NCBI GenBank assembly: GCA_029255685.2
Contig: CM055311.2
Span: forward strand, 55,945,048 to 56,009,047
Direction of reading: 5' to 3'
DNA length: 64,000 nt
Source: Silene conica
Lineage: Eukaryota; Streptophyta; Magnoliopsida; Caryophyllales; Caryophyllaceae
Part shown: positions 36,277-49,300 of the stretch, in pieces
Layout: each line of letters opens with the position of its first letter
How positions within the stretch are numbered: position 1 is the first letter of the stretch
Notes under the pieces: model-generated
The model's input: only the letters and a program-made list of their open reading frames with translations
Databases searched by the model: none
What the model was told of the DNA's origin: nothing
Program-made: the position numbers and the translations under genes

Positions 36277-37086
36277 ATGCCTCCGAGAAGGAATAACGCA
36301 GTTGATATCACGCAAGAAGAACTAGATCGAATACTAGCAGAGAATGAGGCTCTTCGGGCCAAACGCTTGGACTCTGCCAAGATGAGTACCATCATTGCAA
36401 GGCACGACCCTACCCAATTCACTGGAGAAGGGGAACCTCACCTTCTTGGTGAATGGTGTCGGGAGTTCAGCAACCTGTTCGAGCTGGTAGACTGTCCAGA
36501 AGAACTGAGAGTGGATCAAGCTGCCCACTACTTGAGGGGTATGGCTGGCGATTGGTGGACTGGAAGCAAGGGGGAGATTCGAGAAGCTGCTGTCGGGGAT
36601 GGAATCAATCATGTGGAATGGGTCGCATTCAAGAGAATCTTGTTCGAGGTTTTCCTACCAGAATTTCAAAAGAGCAAACTGAGAGAGGAATTTGAGCTAT
36701 TCAGAATGACTGATGAGATGACGGTGGAGGTGTACTATAGGAAGTTTCTTCAGCTGGTGAGTCATGTGGGAGAGATGGGGATGGATGAGCCAATGCTTGC
36801 CATGAAGTTTGAGAGGGGGCTCACCATTGCTGTTAAGAAGAGACTCATTGCTGCACCACCCACTACTGTCCGAGATATCTATTTACGGGCTGGGGCAGCA
36901 GAGAGGCTCGCAGATATGATCAAAGAAGAGAAGAAGACAAGAAGTGACAAGAGGAAGACTGAGACCTTGAGTGACAATGCAGGGTCGAAAAAGCAAAATT
37001 CTAACAAGTACAGCGGATATTTTAACAACAGTGCCTCGGCTGGTACCCGGAACCAGAGTGGAGGAAACTTTAGGAGTGGAAATTAG
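36277..37086 (+). pseudogene. gag (capsid region) of the chromovirus, ends at TAG
   Basis: Retrotransposon Gag, which forms the virus-like particle around the element RNA. About 269 residues start at MPPRRNNAVD; an upstream in-frame ATG at 36226 lies in the leader and is less likely. Residues 55-190 carry the gag core (GEWCREFSNLFEL, MAGDWWTGSK, EVFLPEFQKSKLREEF, VEVYYRKFLQLVSH). A Lys/Arg-rich and Asn/Ser-rich tail follows. The frame stops at TAG 37084-37086, yet the zinc knuckle follows in the same frame 12 codons later. The stop is therefore probably a point mutation separating Gag from its nucleic-acid-binding part; programmed readthrough is less likely this far upstream. Confidence 0.85.
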
Positions 37087-38920
37087 GGAACCAGTTCTGT
37101 GGGGATTGTGTGTTATGGGTGCGGAAAGACGGGACATAAGCAGGCTGTATGTCGATCTTCGGGCGGATACCAATCTGGGAGTTACCGTACCCCAACTCCG
37201 GGGTACAGTGGGTCCCGTATGAACACTACGGGGAGTGGAGGTTACCGTACCCCTATGTCGAGCTATGGAGGGAATTCAAGATCTGGTGCTAACAATAACT
37301 ACCAGAAGAGTTACAACAATTATCAAAACCGTTCCCAACATAGTCAGTACAATGGGGGTGGTAGTAACCAGAAGACCGCAGCTGAGGGCAATCATCAGGC
37401 AGGAGCAGCCTCTACTAGCCAGAGTGGAGTGAAGACAAGTGGCAAGCTCTTTGCCATGGAGAAACAGGCTGCCCAGGATGACGCCCATGTCGTGACTGGT
37501 ACATTTCTTGTAAATTATAAACCTACTTTTGTACTTTTTGATTCCGGCGCAACTCATTCCTTTGTGTCTAAAGATCATGCTAGAGAGTTAGGGCTTGTTA
37601 TCTATGAGTGGGTTGAGGATTCTGTAACAATACCGTCTGGGGAGTCGGTGTCATGTAAAAGAGTCTTTAGGAGCGTACCCATCAAGATTGGGGAAGTGGT
37701 TTTCCATTGCGACCTTATCAAGTTCCCATTGGGAGGCTTTGAAGTAATCCTGGGGATGGATTGGCTGGGGAAATACCGGGCTTTTATTGATTGTTATCAA
37801 AAGAAAATTTCTCTGAAAGGACCTAGAGGGGTGAGAGTGACGTATAGGGGATTCGTGGTTAAACCTAAGGTCAAGTTCATATCAGTTAATACCCTTAAGT
37901 CGGGTCTGCGGAAGGGGGAAAGTTTAATCTTGTGCAAGATGTGGAATTGTGAGTCGAAGATACCAAGTGTTAGTGAGATACCTGTGGTGAGAGAGTTTGA
38001 GGGTGTATTCCGGGACGATGTGTCAGGATTACCACCTAGGAGGGAGGTCGACTTCTCCATCGACCTCAAGCCTGGTGCAGGACCGATATCAAAATCACCT
38101 TACCGTATGGGACTAAAGGAGATGGAAGAATTGAAAAAGCAACTGGATGAATTGGCTGAGAAGGGATTCATCCGGCCTAGTGTGTCGCCTTGGGGAGCAC
38201 TAGTACTTTTTGTAAAGAAGAAGGATGGGAGTCTGAGACTCTGCGTTGACTACCGAGAGTTGAACAATGTGACTGTCAAGAACCGCTACCCTTTGCCAAG
38301 GATAGACGATCTATTCGATCAGTTGAGTGGAGCCGGGGTCTTTTCGAAAATTGATCTAAGATCGGGCTATCATCAATTGAGGATTAAAGACCAAGATATT
38401 CCCAAGACAGCTTTCAGGACAAGGTATGGCCACTATGAATTTGTGGTTATGCCATTCGGGTTGACTAATGCACCAGCAGTGTTCATGGATTTGATGAACC
38501 GGGTATTCAGTCCGTACCTGGATAAGTTCGTAGTTGTGTTTATCGATGACATTTTGGTATATTCCAAGAACGAAGAAGAGCATGAGGAGCATCTGAGGAC
38601 CGTGTTGAAGACTTTGGAGGTGAATGGGTTATATGCTAAGTTAAGCAAATGTGAATTCTGGCTGGAGAAAGTTGCTTTCTTGGGCCACGTAATTTCCAAA
38701 GAGGGGGTGTCTGTGGACCCCAACAAGATCGAGGCTGTGACAAGATGGCAAAGTCCAAAGAATGTGGGAGAGATTCGGAGTTTCTTGGGGTTAGCTGGGT
38801 ACTACAGGAGATTTGTCAAAGATTTCTCGAAGCTAGCAAAGCCGCTGACATCGTTAATGAGAAAGGAGAATCGTTTCATATGGGATGAGAGCTGTGAGAA
38901 GGCGTTCTTGACTCTTAAGA
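37087..38920 (+). pseudogene. Zinc knuckle, protease and reverse transcriptase part of pol
   Basis: Same frame as gag after the TAG. A CCHC knuckle ([14 protein letters not shown]) opens it, followed by a Gly/Ser/Tyr/Asn-rich linker and the aspartic protease motif [10 protein letters not shown] about 150 residues in. Reverse transcriptase follows: [39 protein letters not shown] and the catalytic FIDD near 38541. RNA-directed DNA synthesis is the family role. Near 38918-38921 the frame is lost, most simply by one missing base in the connection region just before RNase H. The open frame then runs out of register to 39036. Confidence 0.9.
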
Positions 38921-39931
38921 ACGTCTCACCACGGCTCCGATCCTTGCTTTGCCAGACGGGAGTGATAACTTTGAAGTGTATACCGACGCTTCGAAGCATG
39001 GGCTGGGATGTGTGCTCATGCAGAATGGGAGAGTAATAGCTTATGCTTCTCGTCAGCTGAAGACCTATGAAGAGAATTATCCTAATCATGACTTGGAGTT
39101 AGGAGCGGTGGTCTTTGCACTGAAACTGTGGCGTCATTATCTGTACGGGGCCACATTTAAAGTGTTTTCCGACCACAAAAGCTTGAAGTACATCTACACC
39201 CAGCGGGAGTTAAATATGAGGCAAAGGAGGTGGATCGAGTTGATTGACGACTACGATATGCAGATTGTCTATCATGAGGGCAAGGCTAACGTCGTTGCTG
39301 ATGCCTTAAGCAGGAAATCTGTTCATGCCTTGAGTAGTGCTAGATCCAGGGTCAGATTGCTCAGCGAGTTGGGAGAAATGGGAATTTACATGATTCGGAA
39401 AGGGGGTACTCTTAGCGATTTGACGGTGGAACCGGAACTGTATGGTGAAATCAGGGAGTTGCAGAAGGGAGATTTGAGGATTCAGAAGTGGCGAGGGATG
39501 GTCGAAGGCAGTGACAGAGGGACCGAATCCAAATTCAGTGTCCATGATGATGGTAGCTTGAGATTCAGTGGGAGATGGTGCATTCCAGATGATGACAAAT
39601 TGAAAAAGAAAATCTTAACTGAAGCTCATGCTACGCCATACTCCGTTCACCCTGGGGGTGACAAGTTGTACAAAGACCTCAAGAAGACTTTTTGGTGGCC
39701 TAATATGAAAAGGGAGGTTGCCGAGTTCGTGTCGCGATGTTTGACATGTCAGAGGGTAAAAGGGGAGCACAAGAGACCTCAAGGGAAGATCCAGTCACTG
39801 GATGTACCTGAATGGAAGTGGGAGAATATTTCTATGGATTTTATTGTGGGGTTGCCTCGCACTCAGAAGGGCAACAATATGATCTGGGTGATTGTGGATA
39901 GACTGACTAAGTCCGCTCACTTCATCCCAAT
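38921..39931 (+). pseudogene. RNase H and first half of integrase
   Basis: Continues pol one frame over. RNase H ([14 protein letters not shown], then [10 protein letters not shown] and ADALSRK) is followed by the integrase zinc-binding H-H-C-C region (CLTCQRVKGEHKRPQG) and the first catalytic Asp in ISMDFIVGLP. Just after AHFIPM (39921-39931) a stretch of the core is absent and the frame changes again. The size of the gap relative to related elements is about 40 bases (inference). The open frame then ends at 40046 out of register. Confidence 0.88.
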
Positions 39932-40834
39932 GTGCAGAACGTGGTTAAGTTGCATGGGGTTCCTAAGGATATTGTTTCTGATCGTGACTCGAGGTTTATC
40001 TCCAAATTTTGGCAGGAACTGCAAGCCGCGTTGGGCACGCAGTTAAAAATGAGTACGGCTTTTCATCCAGCTACGGATGGTCAGATAGAACGAACTACCC
40101 AAACCTTAGAAGATATGTTGAGAGCTTGCGTGTTGGAATTCGGAGGATCATGGGAAGACCGACTGGGGTTAATTGAGTTCTCATATAATAATAGTTACCA
40201 CGCTAGTATTGGTATGGCTCCATTTGAGGCCTTGTACGGGAGGAAGTGCCGCAGTCCAGTATGCTGGGATGATCGGGCTGACACGGTGGTTTTGGGTCCG
40301 GAAATGATTCAAGAAATGGTTGATCAAGTCCAAGTAATTCGACAGAAAATGAGGGCTGCCCAGGACCGACAGAAGAGTTATGCAGATCTCAGGAGGAGTG
40401 ACATTTCCTTTGAGGTCGGCGAGAAGGTATTGCTTAAGGTATCTCCTATGAAGGGTGTAATGAGATTCGGAAAGCGAGGTAAACTGAGTCAAAAGTTTAT
40501 TGGACCATTTGAGATTTTGGACAGGGTTGGGGAGGTGGCATATCGGTTAGCTTTACCACCAGCTCTCTCCAGGGTCCATAATGTGTTCCATGTATCTCAG
40601 TTAAGGAAGTATTTGAGTGATCCCTCGCATGTGCTGAGCCATGAGGTGATCGAGGTCGATGAGCAACTTACTTATGTTGAGCTTCCAAAGGAGATCTTGG
40701 ATAGGAAGATACGGAAGACGCGGAATGGAGAGACAGTGTTGGTTAAAGTCTTATGGACCAATCACAACATGGAGGAGGCAACTTGGGAGTCTGAGGCATC
40801 CATGAAGGAGCGCTATCCGCAACTTTTCGTTTAA
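39932..40834 (+). pseudogene. Second half of integrase and chromodomain-like C terminus
   Basis: Third frame of the broken pol. It carries the second catalytic Asp ([13 protein letters not shown]) and the catalytic Glu in [13 protein letters not shown], then the GPY/F-like region ([20 protein letters not shown]). The last 55 residues ([20 protein letters not shown], then [14 protein letters not shown]) match a chromodomain pattern. In chromoviruses this part directs integration to marked chromatin (family knowledge), fitting the position in satellite DNA. Ends at TAA 40832-40834. Confidence 0.88.
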
Positions 40835-40975
40835 GGTATGTTACGAGGACGTAACTCTTTTTCTTAGTGGGTTAGAATGTCGCATTCCATGTTTTATCAT
40901 GTTCTTAGTGGGTGTGTGTGTTGACGTTATGAGTGAGTGGATGAACTTCGTGAACTTCGGGACGAAGTTCGTTTT

Positions 40976-40988
40976 AAGGGGGGAAGAC
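40976..40988 (+). promoter_or_regulatory. Polypurine tract
   Basis: AAGGGGGGAAGAC lies immediately before the 3' LTR start TGTAATAA, the expected place for plus-strand DNA priming. Confidence 0.85.
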
Positions 40989-43325
40989 TGTAATAACCCG
41001 AATTTTATTATTAAATATAGTGGTTTCGTGGGTTAGTTATGATCGAAGTTATCCTTTAATTCTTAAAATAGTCATTTCATAAGCTTACGCGTACTCGTTT
41101 TGTTGGGTGATTTTGGTACTACTGTGGGATTCGAGTTGGGGACCTAAGCACCTAATAGCAATATATGTGGCATGGTGATAGTGTGGTTCGAACTTGGGAC
41201 CTGTTGTCACCCTACACTGGGCCTCGATTGACGTGACAACAGACCAAGCCCACACGGAAAATTCAAATGACCAGCAACTATGTCTCAGCCGCCTTATTTA
41301 TACCATGGGTTTCTGTGCACTAAACCCTAACCAAACACAGATCTGACTTCACAAAACCCTAGCCTGTAGTTTGGAGAAGAGGAACAACCTGCTCACGGTG
41401 GTAGACGGTGGTCCTAGGGCTGCTCGAAGTGGTCAAGAAACTGGTATGGTCACCACGTTCGTTTTAAATGCAGTTTAAGCGTGTAGTTTTACCATCGGTT
41501 TAGAGGAATGCATACTCAGTTTCTTATTGTTATTTTCACGTTTATTTATTCTATGTTATAGAGTGATTATATATGTTCTTTGTTGTCGTGTCGTTGGTTG
41601 TTTAAACTCATGTTCGAAGGTATCAAATAAGGTGTCAGGGAAGGGGTGTGATACGGTCTCAAACAGGGGGTCTGTTCTGATGTGTTTAGAGTCGGTTTCA
41701 GATCTGTTCGTGTAGCTTTTTATTATGGGTCTTTAAGTCTGGACACAGGTGGTTGTAAGGGGGTTCTCGTGGTGGTAGTCTCAGGGCTCGGCGGTGTCAG
41801 ATCGTGGTGGTACAGGGCAGTTTGACAGGGGGGGAGTCGAGAGGTGTGTCTGTTTTGGTAAAACTCTGGTTGTTTTGTTCGTGTACAGGGGCGTTTGGGG
41901 GTGGTGGCATGGATGACTCGGGGGAGGTCAGTGCTATGTCACCACCGTGATTGGAGTTTGGAGTCTAGAGATGGTCTGGGTGGTCACGGCTGGTGGTAGT
42001 CATGGCGGGGCTGGTGTCGAAGGGGTGTCAAAGAGGGTGCTGTTAGAGGGCAATGCGTGGGGTCTGGTCAGTTTGGGTGTCTGGTTCTGACCACCGGCAG
42101 ACGGCGAGGAGGCTGCTGGTGGTTGGAATGGTGGAGGGTGGTTCTGGGAACATGTGATGGTGGTTGTTGGTGGTAGATGGTGGTGGCACGGTGGCTGGGT
42201 AGTGGCTGTTTAGGGGCTGCTTACACGGGTTTGTGGGGGCTGTTTTGTGTGTATTATTATTATTATTATTATTATTATTGTTATTATTGTTATTATTAAT
42301 AGAAAGTTTATATTTTGGGAATATTGCTAATTAATATTATTAATGATAATATCCTTGTTATTATGGCATATTAATAATTATTATGGGAAGGTTTTGTATG
42401 CTTTGAAATTCAAATTTAGTTGCCATGGTTAGAAGTTTACCTATTTTGGAAGTCTTGTGTTACGGGACGATATATTTAGAAAGTTTCTATATTTGGGAAG
42501 TTGCCATATACGGAAGGTTACTATTTTGGGTAATCTTGGTTGTTAGGAAACTTTCTAAGTATAGGAGGTTTCTATAAATAGAATGTGTGCGTATATTACG
42601 AGATGTAGGGAGTTTATTGATTATATGATTTATGTTTAGGTGGTGATTTCCGCGTGGAACATTTTTAATAGCCGTTGCTCGCTTGCCATTGTCCTCTGCA
42701 GTTTTGAGGTAGGGGAATATCAATGTTGTAAATGAGATCTGACATGAAGTTATTTATTATCTGGTTGCTATTATTTCATGTGATATATTGTGATCGAATG
42801 ATTATTGATTATTGTGGAGAACGGGGCTTGTGATTGGGTCTTGTGATATGGGTCTTGTGATAAGGGACTTGTGATATGGCCATGGAGGTGTGGTGTGTTG
42901 GAGGTGTGGAGGAGAAATGAATGTGGAGGAAATGGAGGAATTGTTATTGCGTTATTCATGTTGTGATTATATTACCTACTCAACCTCGTGTTGACCCTGT
43001 TTGTTGTTTGTTTGTGTCTGTGTTGATCAAATTTATTGGGGAGCAGAATGACAGGTCTAGACCTATGGATGCAGGAAGGATGGAGAGAACATGGATCAGA
43101 CCTGTCTAGTGATAGCCCAGTTATTTCGTTTTCACCGTACTTGAACTTTTAGTTTTTGGTTTATCACAGTTGTAATACTTCCGATACTTTGGTTTAACTT
43201 TAATTATTAAATAAAGTACTGTTTTTCTTCCTTTGTTATCTACTACCTCGGGTAACCGAGATGGTAACACCCTTATTTATCTAGAGAGTCCTAGTTCAGG
43301 CCTCTAAATAAATGGGGATGTTACA
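40989..43325 (+). repeat. 3' LTR of the full-length element
   Basis: 2337 bp, TGTAATAACCCG to GGGGATGTTACA, followed by the TTCTT duplication. Differs from the solo LTR and the 5' LTR by scattered single bases and by a longer ATT run near 42252-42280. Confidence 0.95.
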
Positions 43326-46300
43326 TTCTTATTTCGCGAATCTTGGACCTTAATTTGTGAAACCGAAACCTTATTTCGTGAAACTTTGAATTAAAATGTT
43401 TGTTCACTCACAAAATGTTTAATTTCTTATTTCGTGAATCTTGGAACTTAATTCGTGAAACCGGGACCTTATTTCGTGAAACTTAGACTTAAAATGTTTG
43501 TTTACTCACAAAATGTTTAATTTTTTATTTCGTGAATCTTGGACCTTAATTCGTGAAACCGGGACCTTTTTTCGTGATACTTGGACTTAAAATATTTCTT
43601 TACTCACAAAATGTTTAATTTCTTATTTTGTGAATCTTCGACCTTAATTTGTGAACTCGGGGCCTTATTTCGTGAAACTTAGACTTAAAATGTTTGTTTG
43701 CTCACAAAATGGATAATTTCTTATTTCGTGAATTTCGGACTTTAATTTGTGAAACCAAAACCTTATTTCATGAAACTTGGATTTAAAATGTTTGCTTACT
43801 CACGAAATATATAATTTCTAATTTCGCGAATCTTGGACCTTAATTTGTGAAACCGAAACCTTATTTCGTGAAACTTTGAATTAAAATGTTTGTTCACTCA
43901 CAAAATGTTTAATTTCTTTTTTCGTGAATCTTTGACCTTAATTCCTGAAATCGGGACCTTATTTCATGAAACTTGGACTTAAAATGTTTGTTCACTCACA
44001 AAATGTTTAATTTCTTATTTCGTGAATCTTGGACCTTAATTCTTGAAATTGGGACATTATTTCGTGATACTTGGACTTCAAATATTTCTTTACTCACAAA
44101 ATGTTTAATTTCTTATTTTGTGAATCTTCGACCTTAATTTGTGAACTCGGGAAACTTATTTCTTGAAACTTAAACTTAAAATGTTTGTTTGTTCACAAAA
44201 TGGATAATTTCTTATTTCGTGAATTTCGGACCTTAATTTGTGAAACCGAAACCTTATTTCGTGAAACTTGGATTTAAAATGTTTGTTACTCACGAAATAT
44301 ATAATTTCTTATTTCGCGAATCTTGGACCTTAATTTGTGAAACCGAAACCTTATTTCGTGAAACTTTGAATTAAAATGTTTGTTCACTCACAAAATGTTT
44401 AATTTCTTATTTCGTGAATCTTGGACCTTAATTCGTGAAACCGGGACCTTATTTCGTTGAGCTTGGACTTAAAATGTTTGTTCACTCACAAAATGTTTAA
44501 TTTTTTATTTCGTGAATCTTGGACCTTAATTCGTGAAATCGGGACCTTATTCCGTGATACTTGGACTTAAAATATTTCTTTACTCACAAAATGGATAATT
44601 TCTTATTTCGTGAATTTCGGACGTTAATTTGTGAAACCGAAACCTTATTTCGTGAAACTTGGATTTAAAATGTTTGTTTACTCACGAAATATATAATTTC
44701 TTATTTCGCGAATCTTGGACCTTAATTTGTGTAACCGAAACCTTATTTCGTGAAACTTTGAATTAAAATGTTTGTTCACTCACAAAATGTTTAATTTTTT
44801 ATTTCGTGAAACTTGGACCTTAATTCGTGAAACCGGGACCTTATTTCGTGATACTTGGACTTAAAATATTTCTTTACGCACAAAATGTTTAATTTCTTAT
44901 TTTGTGAATCTTCGACCTTAATTTGTGAACTCGGGACCTTATTTCGTGACACTTAGACTTAAAATGTTTGTTTGCTCACAAAATGGATAATTTCTTATTT
45001 CGTGAATTTCGGACCTTAATTTGTGAAACCGAAACCTTATTTCGTGATACTTGGATTTAAAATGTTTGTTTACTCACGGAATATATAATTTCTTATTTCG
45101 CGAATCTTGGACCTTAATTTGTGAAACCGAAACCTTATTTCGTGAAACTTTGAATTAAAATGTTTGTTCACTCACAAAATGTTTAATTTCTTATTTCGTG
45201 AATTTCGGACTTTAATTTGTGAAACCGAAACCTTATTTCATGAAACTTGAATTTAAAATGTTTGCTTACTCACGAAATATATAATTTCTAATTTCGCGAA
45301 TCTTGGACCTTAATTTGTGAAACCGAAACCTTATTTCGTGAAACTTTGAATTAAAATGTTTGTTCACTCACCAAATGTCTAATTTCTTTTTTCTTGAATC
45401 TTGGACCTTAATTCCTGAAATCGGGACCTTATTTCGTGAAACTTGGATTTAAAATGTTTGTTCACTCACAAAATGTTTAATTTCTTATTTCGTGAATCTT
45501 GGACCTTAATTCTTGAAATTGGGACATTATTTCGTGATACTTGGACTTCAAATATTTCTTTACTCACAAAATGTTTAATTTCTTATTTTGTGAATCTTCG
45601 ACCTTAATTTGTGAACTCGGGAAACTTATTTCTTGAAACTTAAACTTAAAATGTTTGTTTGCTCACAAAATGGATAATTTCTTATTTCGTGAATTTCGGA
45701 CCTTAATTTGTGAAACCGAAACCTTATTTCGTGAAACTTGGATTTAAAATGTTTGTTACTCACGAAATATATAATTTCTTATTTCGCGAATCTTGGACCT
45801 TAATTTGTGAAACCGAAACCTTATTTCGTGAAACTTTGAATTAAAATGTTTGTTCACTCACAAAATGTTTAATTTCTTATTTCGTGAATCTTGGACCTTA
45901 ATTCGTGAAACCGGGACCTTATTTCGTTGAGCTTGGACTTAAAATGTTTGTTCACTCACAAAATGTTTAATTTTTTATTTCGTGAATCTTGGACCTTAAT
46001 TCGTGAAATCGGGACCTTATTCCGTGATACTTGGACTTAAAATATTTCTTTACTCACAAAATGGATAATTTCTTACTTCGTGAATTTCGGACGTTAATTT
46101 GTGAAACCGAAACCTTATTTCGTGAAACTTGGATTTAAAATGTTTGTTTACTCACGAAATATATAATTTCTTATTTCGCGAATCTTGGACCTTAATTTGT
46201 GTAACCGAAACCTTATTTCGTGAAGCTTTGAATTAAAATGTTTGTTCACTCACAAAATGTTTAATTTTTTATTTCGTGAAACTTGGACCTTAATTCGTGA

Positions 46301-49300
46301 AACCGGGACCTTATTTCGTGATACTTGGACTTAAAATATTTCTTTACGCACAAAATGTTTAATTTCTTATTTTGTGAATCTTCGACCTTAATTTGTGAAC
46401 TCGGGAACTTATTTCGTGACACTTAGACTTAAAATGTTTGTTTGCTCACAAAATGGATAATTTCTTATTTCGTGAATTTCGGACCTTAATTTGTGAAACC
46501 GAAACCTTATTTCGTGATACTTGGATTTAAAATGTTTGTTTACTCACGGAATATATAATTTCTTATTTCGCGAATCTTGGACCTTAATTTGGGAAACCGA
46601 AACCTTATTTCGTGAAACTTTGAATTAAAATGTTTGTTCACTCACAAAATGTTTAATTTCTTATTTCGTGAATTTCGGACTTTAATTTGTGAAACCGAAA
46701 CCTTATTTCATGAAACTTGAATTTAAAATGTTTGCTTACTCACGAAATATATAATTTCTAATTTCGCGAATCTTCGACCTTAATTTGTGAAACCGAAACC
46801 TTATTTCGTGAAACTTTGAATTAAAATGTTTGTTCACTCTCAAAATGTTTAATTTCTTATTTCGTGAATCTTGGAACTTAATTCGTGAAACCGGAACCTT
46901 ATTTCGTGAAACTTGGACATAAAATGTTTGTTTACTCACAAAATGTTTAATTTTTTATTTCGTGAATCTTGGACCTTTATTCGTGAAACCGGGACCTTAT
47001 TTCGTGATACTTGGTCTTAAAATATTTCTTTACTCACAAAATGTTTTATTTCTTATTTTGTGAATCTTCGACCTTAATTTGTGAACTCGGGACCTTATTT
47101 CGTGACACTTAGACTTAAAATGTTTGTTTGCTCACAAAATGGATAATTTCTTATTTCGTAAATTTCGGACCTTAATTTGTGAAACCGAAACCTTATTTCG
47201 TGAAACTTGGATTTAAAATGTTTGTTTACTCACGGAATATATAATTTCCTATTTCGCGAATCTTGGACCTTAATTTGTGAAACCGAAACCTTATTTCGTG
47301 AAACTTTGAATTAAAATGTTTGTTCACTCACAAAATGTTTAATTTCTTATTTCGTGAATTTTGAAACTTAATTCGTGAAACCGGGACCTTATTTCGTGAA
47401 ACTTGGACTTAAAATGTTTGTTACTCACAAAATGTTTAATTTTTTATTTCGTGAATCTTGGACCTTAATTCGTGAAACCGGGACCTTTTTTCGTGATACT
47501 TGGACTTAAAATATTTCTTTACTAACAAAATGTTTAATTTCTTATTTTGTGAATCTTCGACCTGAATTTGTGAACTCGGAACCTTATTTCGTGAAACTTA
47601 GACTTAAAATGTTTGTTTGCTCACAAAATGGATAATTTCTTATTTCGTGAATTTCGGACTTTAATTTGTGAAACCGAAACCTTATTTCATGAAACTTGAA
47701 TTTAAAATGTTTGCTTACTCACGAAATATATAATTTCTAATTTCGCGAATCTTGGACCTTAATTTGTGAAACCGAAACTTTATTTCGTGAAACTTTGAAT
47801 TAAAATGTTTGTTCACTCACTAAATGTCTAATTTCTTTTTTCTTGAATCTTGGACCTTAATTCCTGAAATCGGGACTTTATTTCGTGAAACTTGGACTTA
47901 AAATGTTTGTTCACTCACAAAATGTTTAATTTCTTATTTCGTGAATCTTGGACCTTAATTCTTGAAATTGGGACATTATTTCGTGATACTTGGACTTCAA
48001 ATATTTCTTTACTCACAAAATGTTTAATTTCTTATTTTGTGAATCTTCGACCTTAATTTGTGAACTCGGGAAACTTATTTCTTGAAACTTAAACTTAAAA
48101 TGTTTGTTTGCTCACAAAATGGATAATTTCTTATTTCGTGAATTTCGGACCTTAATTTGTGAAACCGAAACCTTATTTCGTGAAACTTGGATTTAAAATG
48201 TTTGTTACTCACGAAATATATAATTTCTTATTTCGTGAATCTTGGACCTTAATTTGTGAAACCGAAACCTTATTTCGTGAAACTTTGAATTAAAATGTTT
48301 GTTCACTCACAAAATGTTTAATTTCTTATTTCGTGAATTTCGGACCTTAATTTGTGAAACCGAAACCTTATTTCGTGATACTTGGATTTAAAATGTTTGT
48401 TTACTCACGGAATATATAATTTCTTATTTCGCGAATCTTGGACCTTAATTTGTGAAACCGAAACCTTATTTCGTGAAACTTTGAATTAAAATGTTTGTTC
48501 ACTCACAAAATGTTTAATTTCTTATTTCGTGAATTTCGGACTTTAATTTGTGAAACCGAAACCTTATTTCATGAAACTTGAATTTAAAATGTTTGCTTAC
48601 TCACGAAATATATAATTTCTAATTTCGCGAATCTTGGACCTTAATTTGTGAAACCGAAACCTTATTTCGTGAAATTTTGAATTAAAATGTTTGTTCACTC
48701 ACAAAATGTTTAATTTCTTATTTCGTGAATCTTGGAACTTAATTCGTGAAACCGGAACCTTATTTCGTGAAACTTGGACATAAAATGTTTGTTTACTCAC
48801 AAAATGTTTAATTTTTTATTTCGTGAATCTTGGACCTTTATTCGTGAAACCGGGACCTTATTTCGTGATACTTGGTCTTAAAATATTTCTTTACTCACAA
48901 AATGTTTTATTTCTTATTTTGTGAATCTTCGACCTTAATTTGTGAACTCAGGACCTTATTTCGTGATACTTGGACTTAAAATATTTCTTTACTCACAAAA
49001 TGGATAATTTCTTATTTCGTGAATTTCGGACCTTTATTTGTGAAACCGAAACCTTATTTCGTGAAACTTGGATTTAAAATGTTTGTTTACTCACGAAATA
49101 TATAATTTCTTATTTCGCGAATCTTGGACCTTAATTTGTGAAACCGAAACCTTATTTCGTGAAACTTTGAATTAAAATGTTTGTTCACTCACAAAATGTT
49201 TAATTTCTTATTTCGTGAATCTTGGAACTTAATTCGTGAAACCGGGACCTTATTTCGTGAAACTTGGACTTAAAATGTTTGTTTACTCACAAAATGTTTA

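Larger units (their letters stand above)
30936..43325 (+). mobile_element. Full-length Ty3/gypsy chromovirus, first family, with nested insertion
   Basis: 5' LTR from 30936 (split by a second-family solo LTR), gag-pol remains at 36277-40834, polypurine tract at 40976 and 3' LTR 40989-43325. The flanks are TTCTT (30931-30935 and 43326-43330). A chromodomain-like C terminus plus long LTRs suggests a chromovirus of the Tekay/Del type, which favours heterochromatin (family knowledge). The element cannot move by itself because its coding region has a stop, a frameshift and a deletion. Confidence 0.93.
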
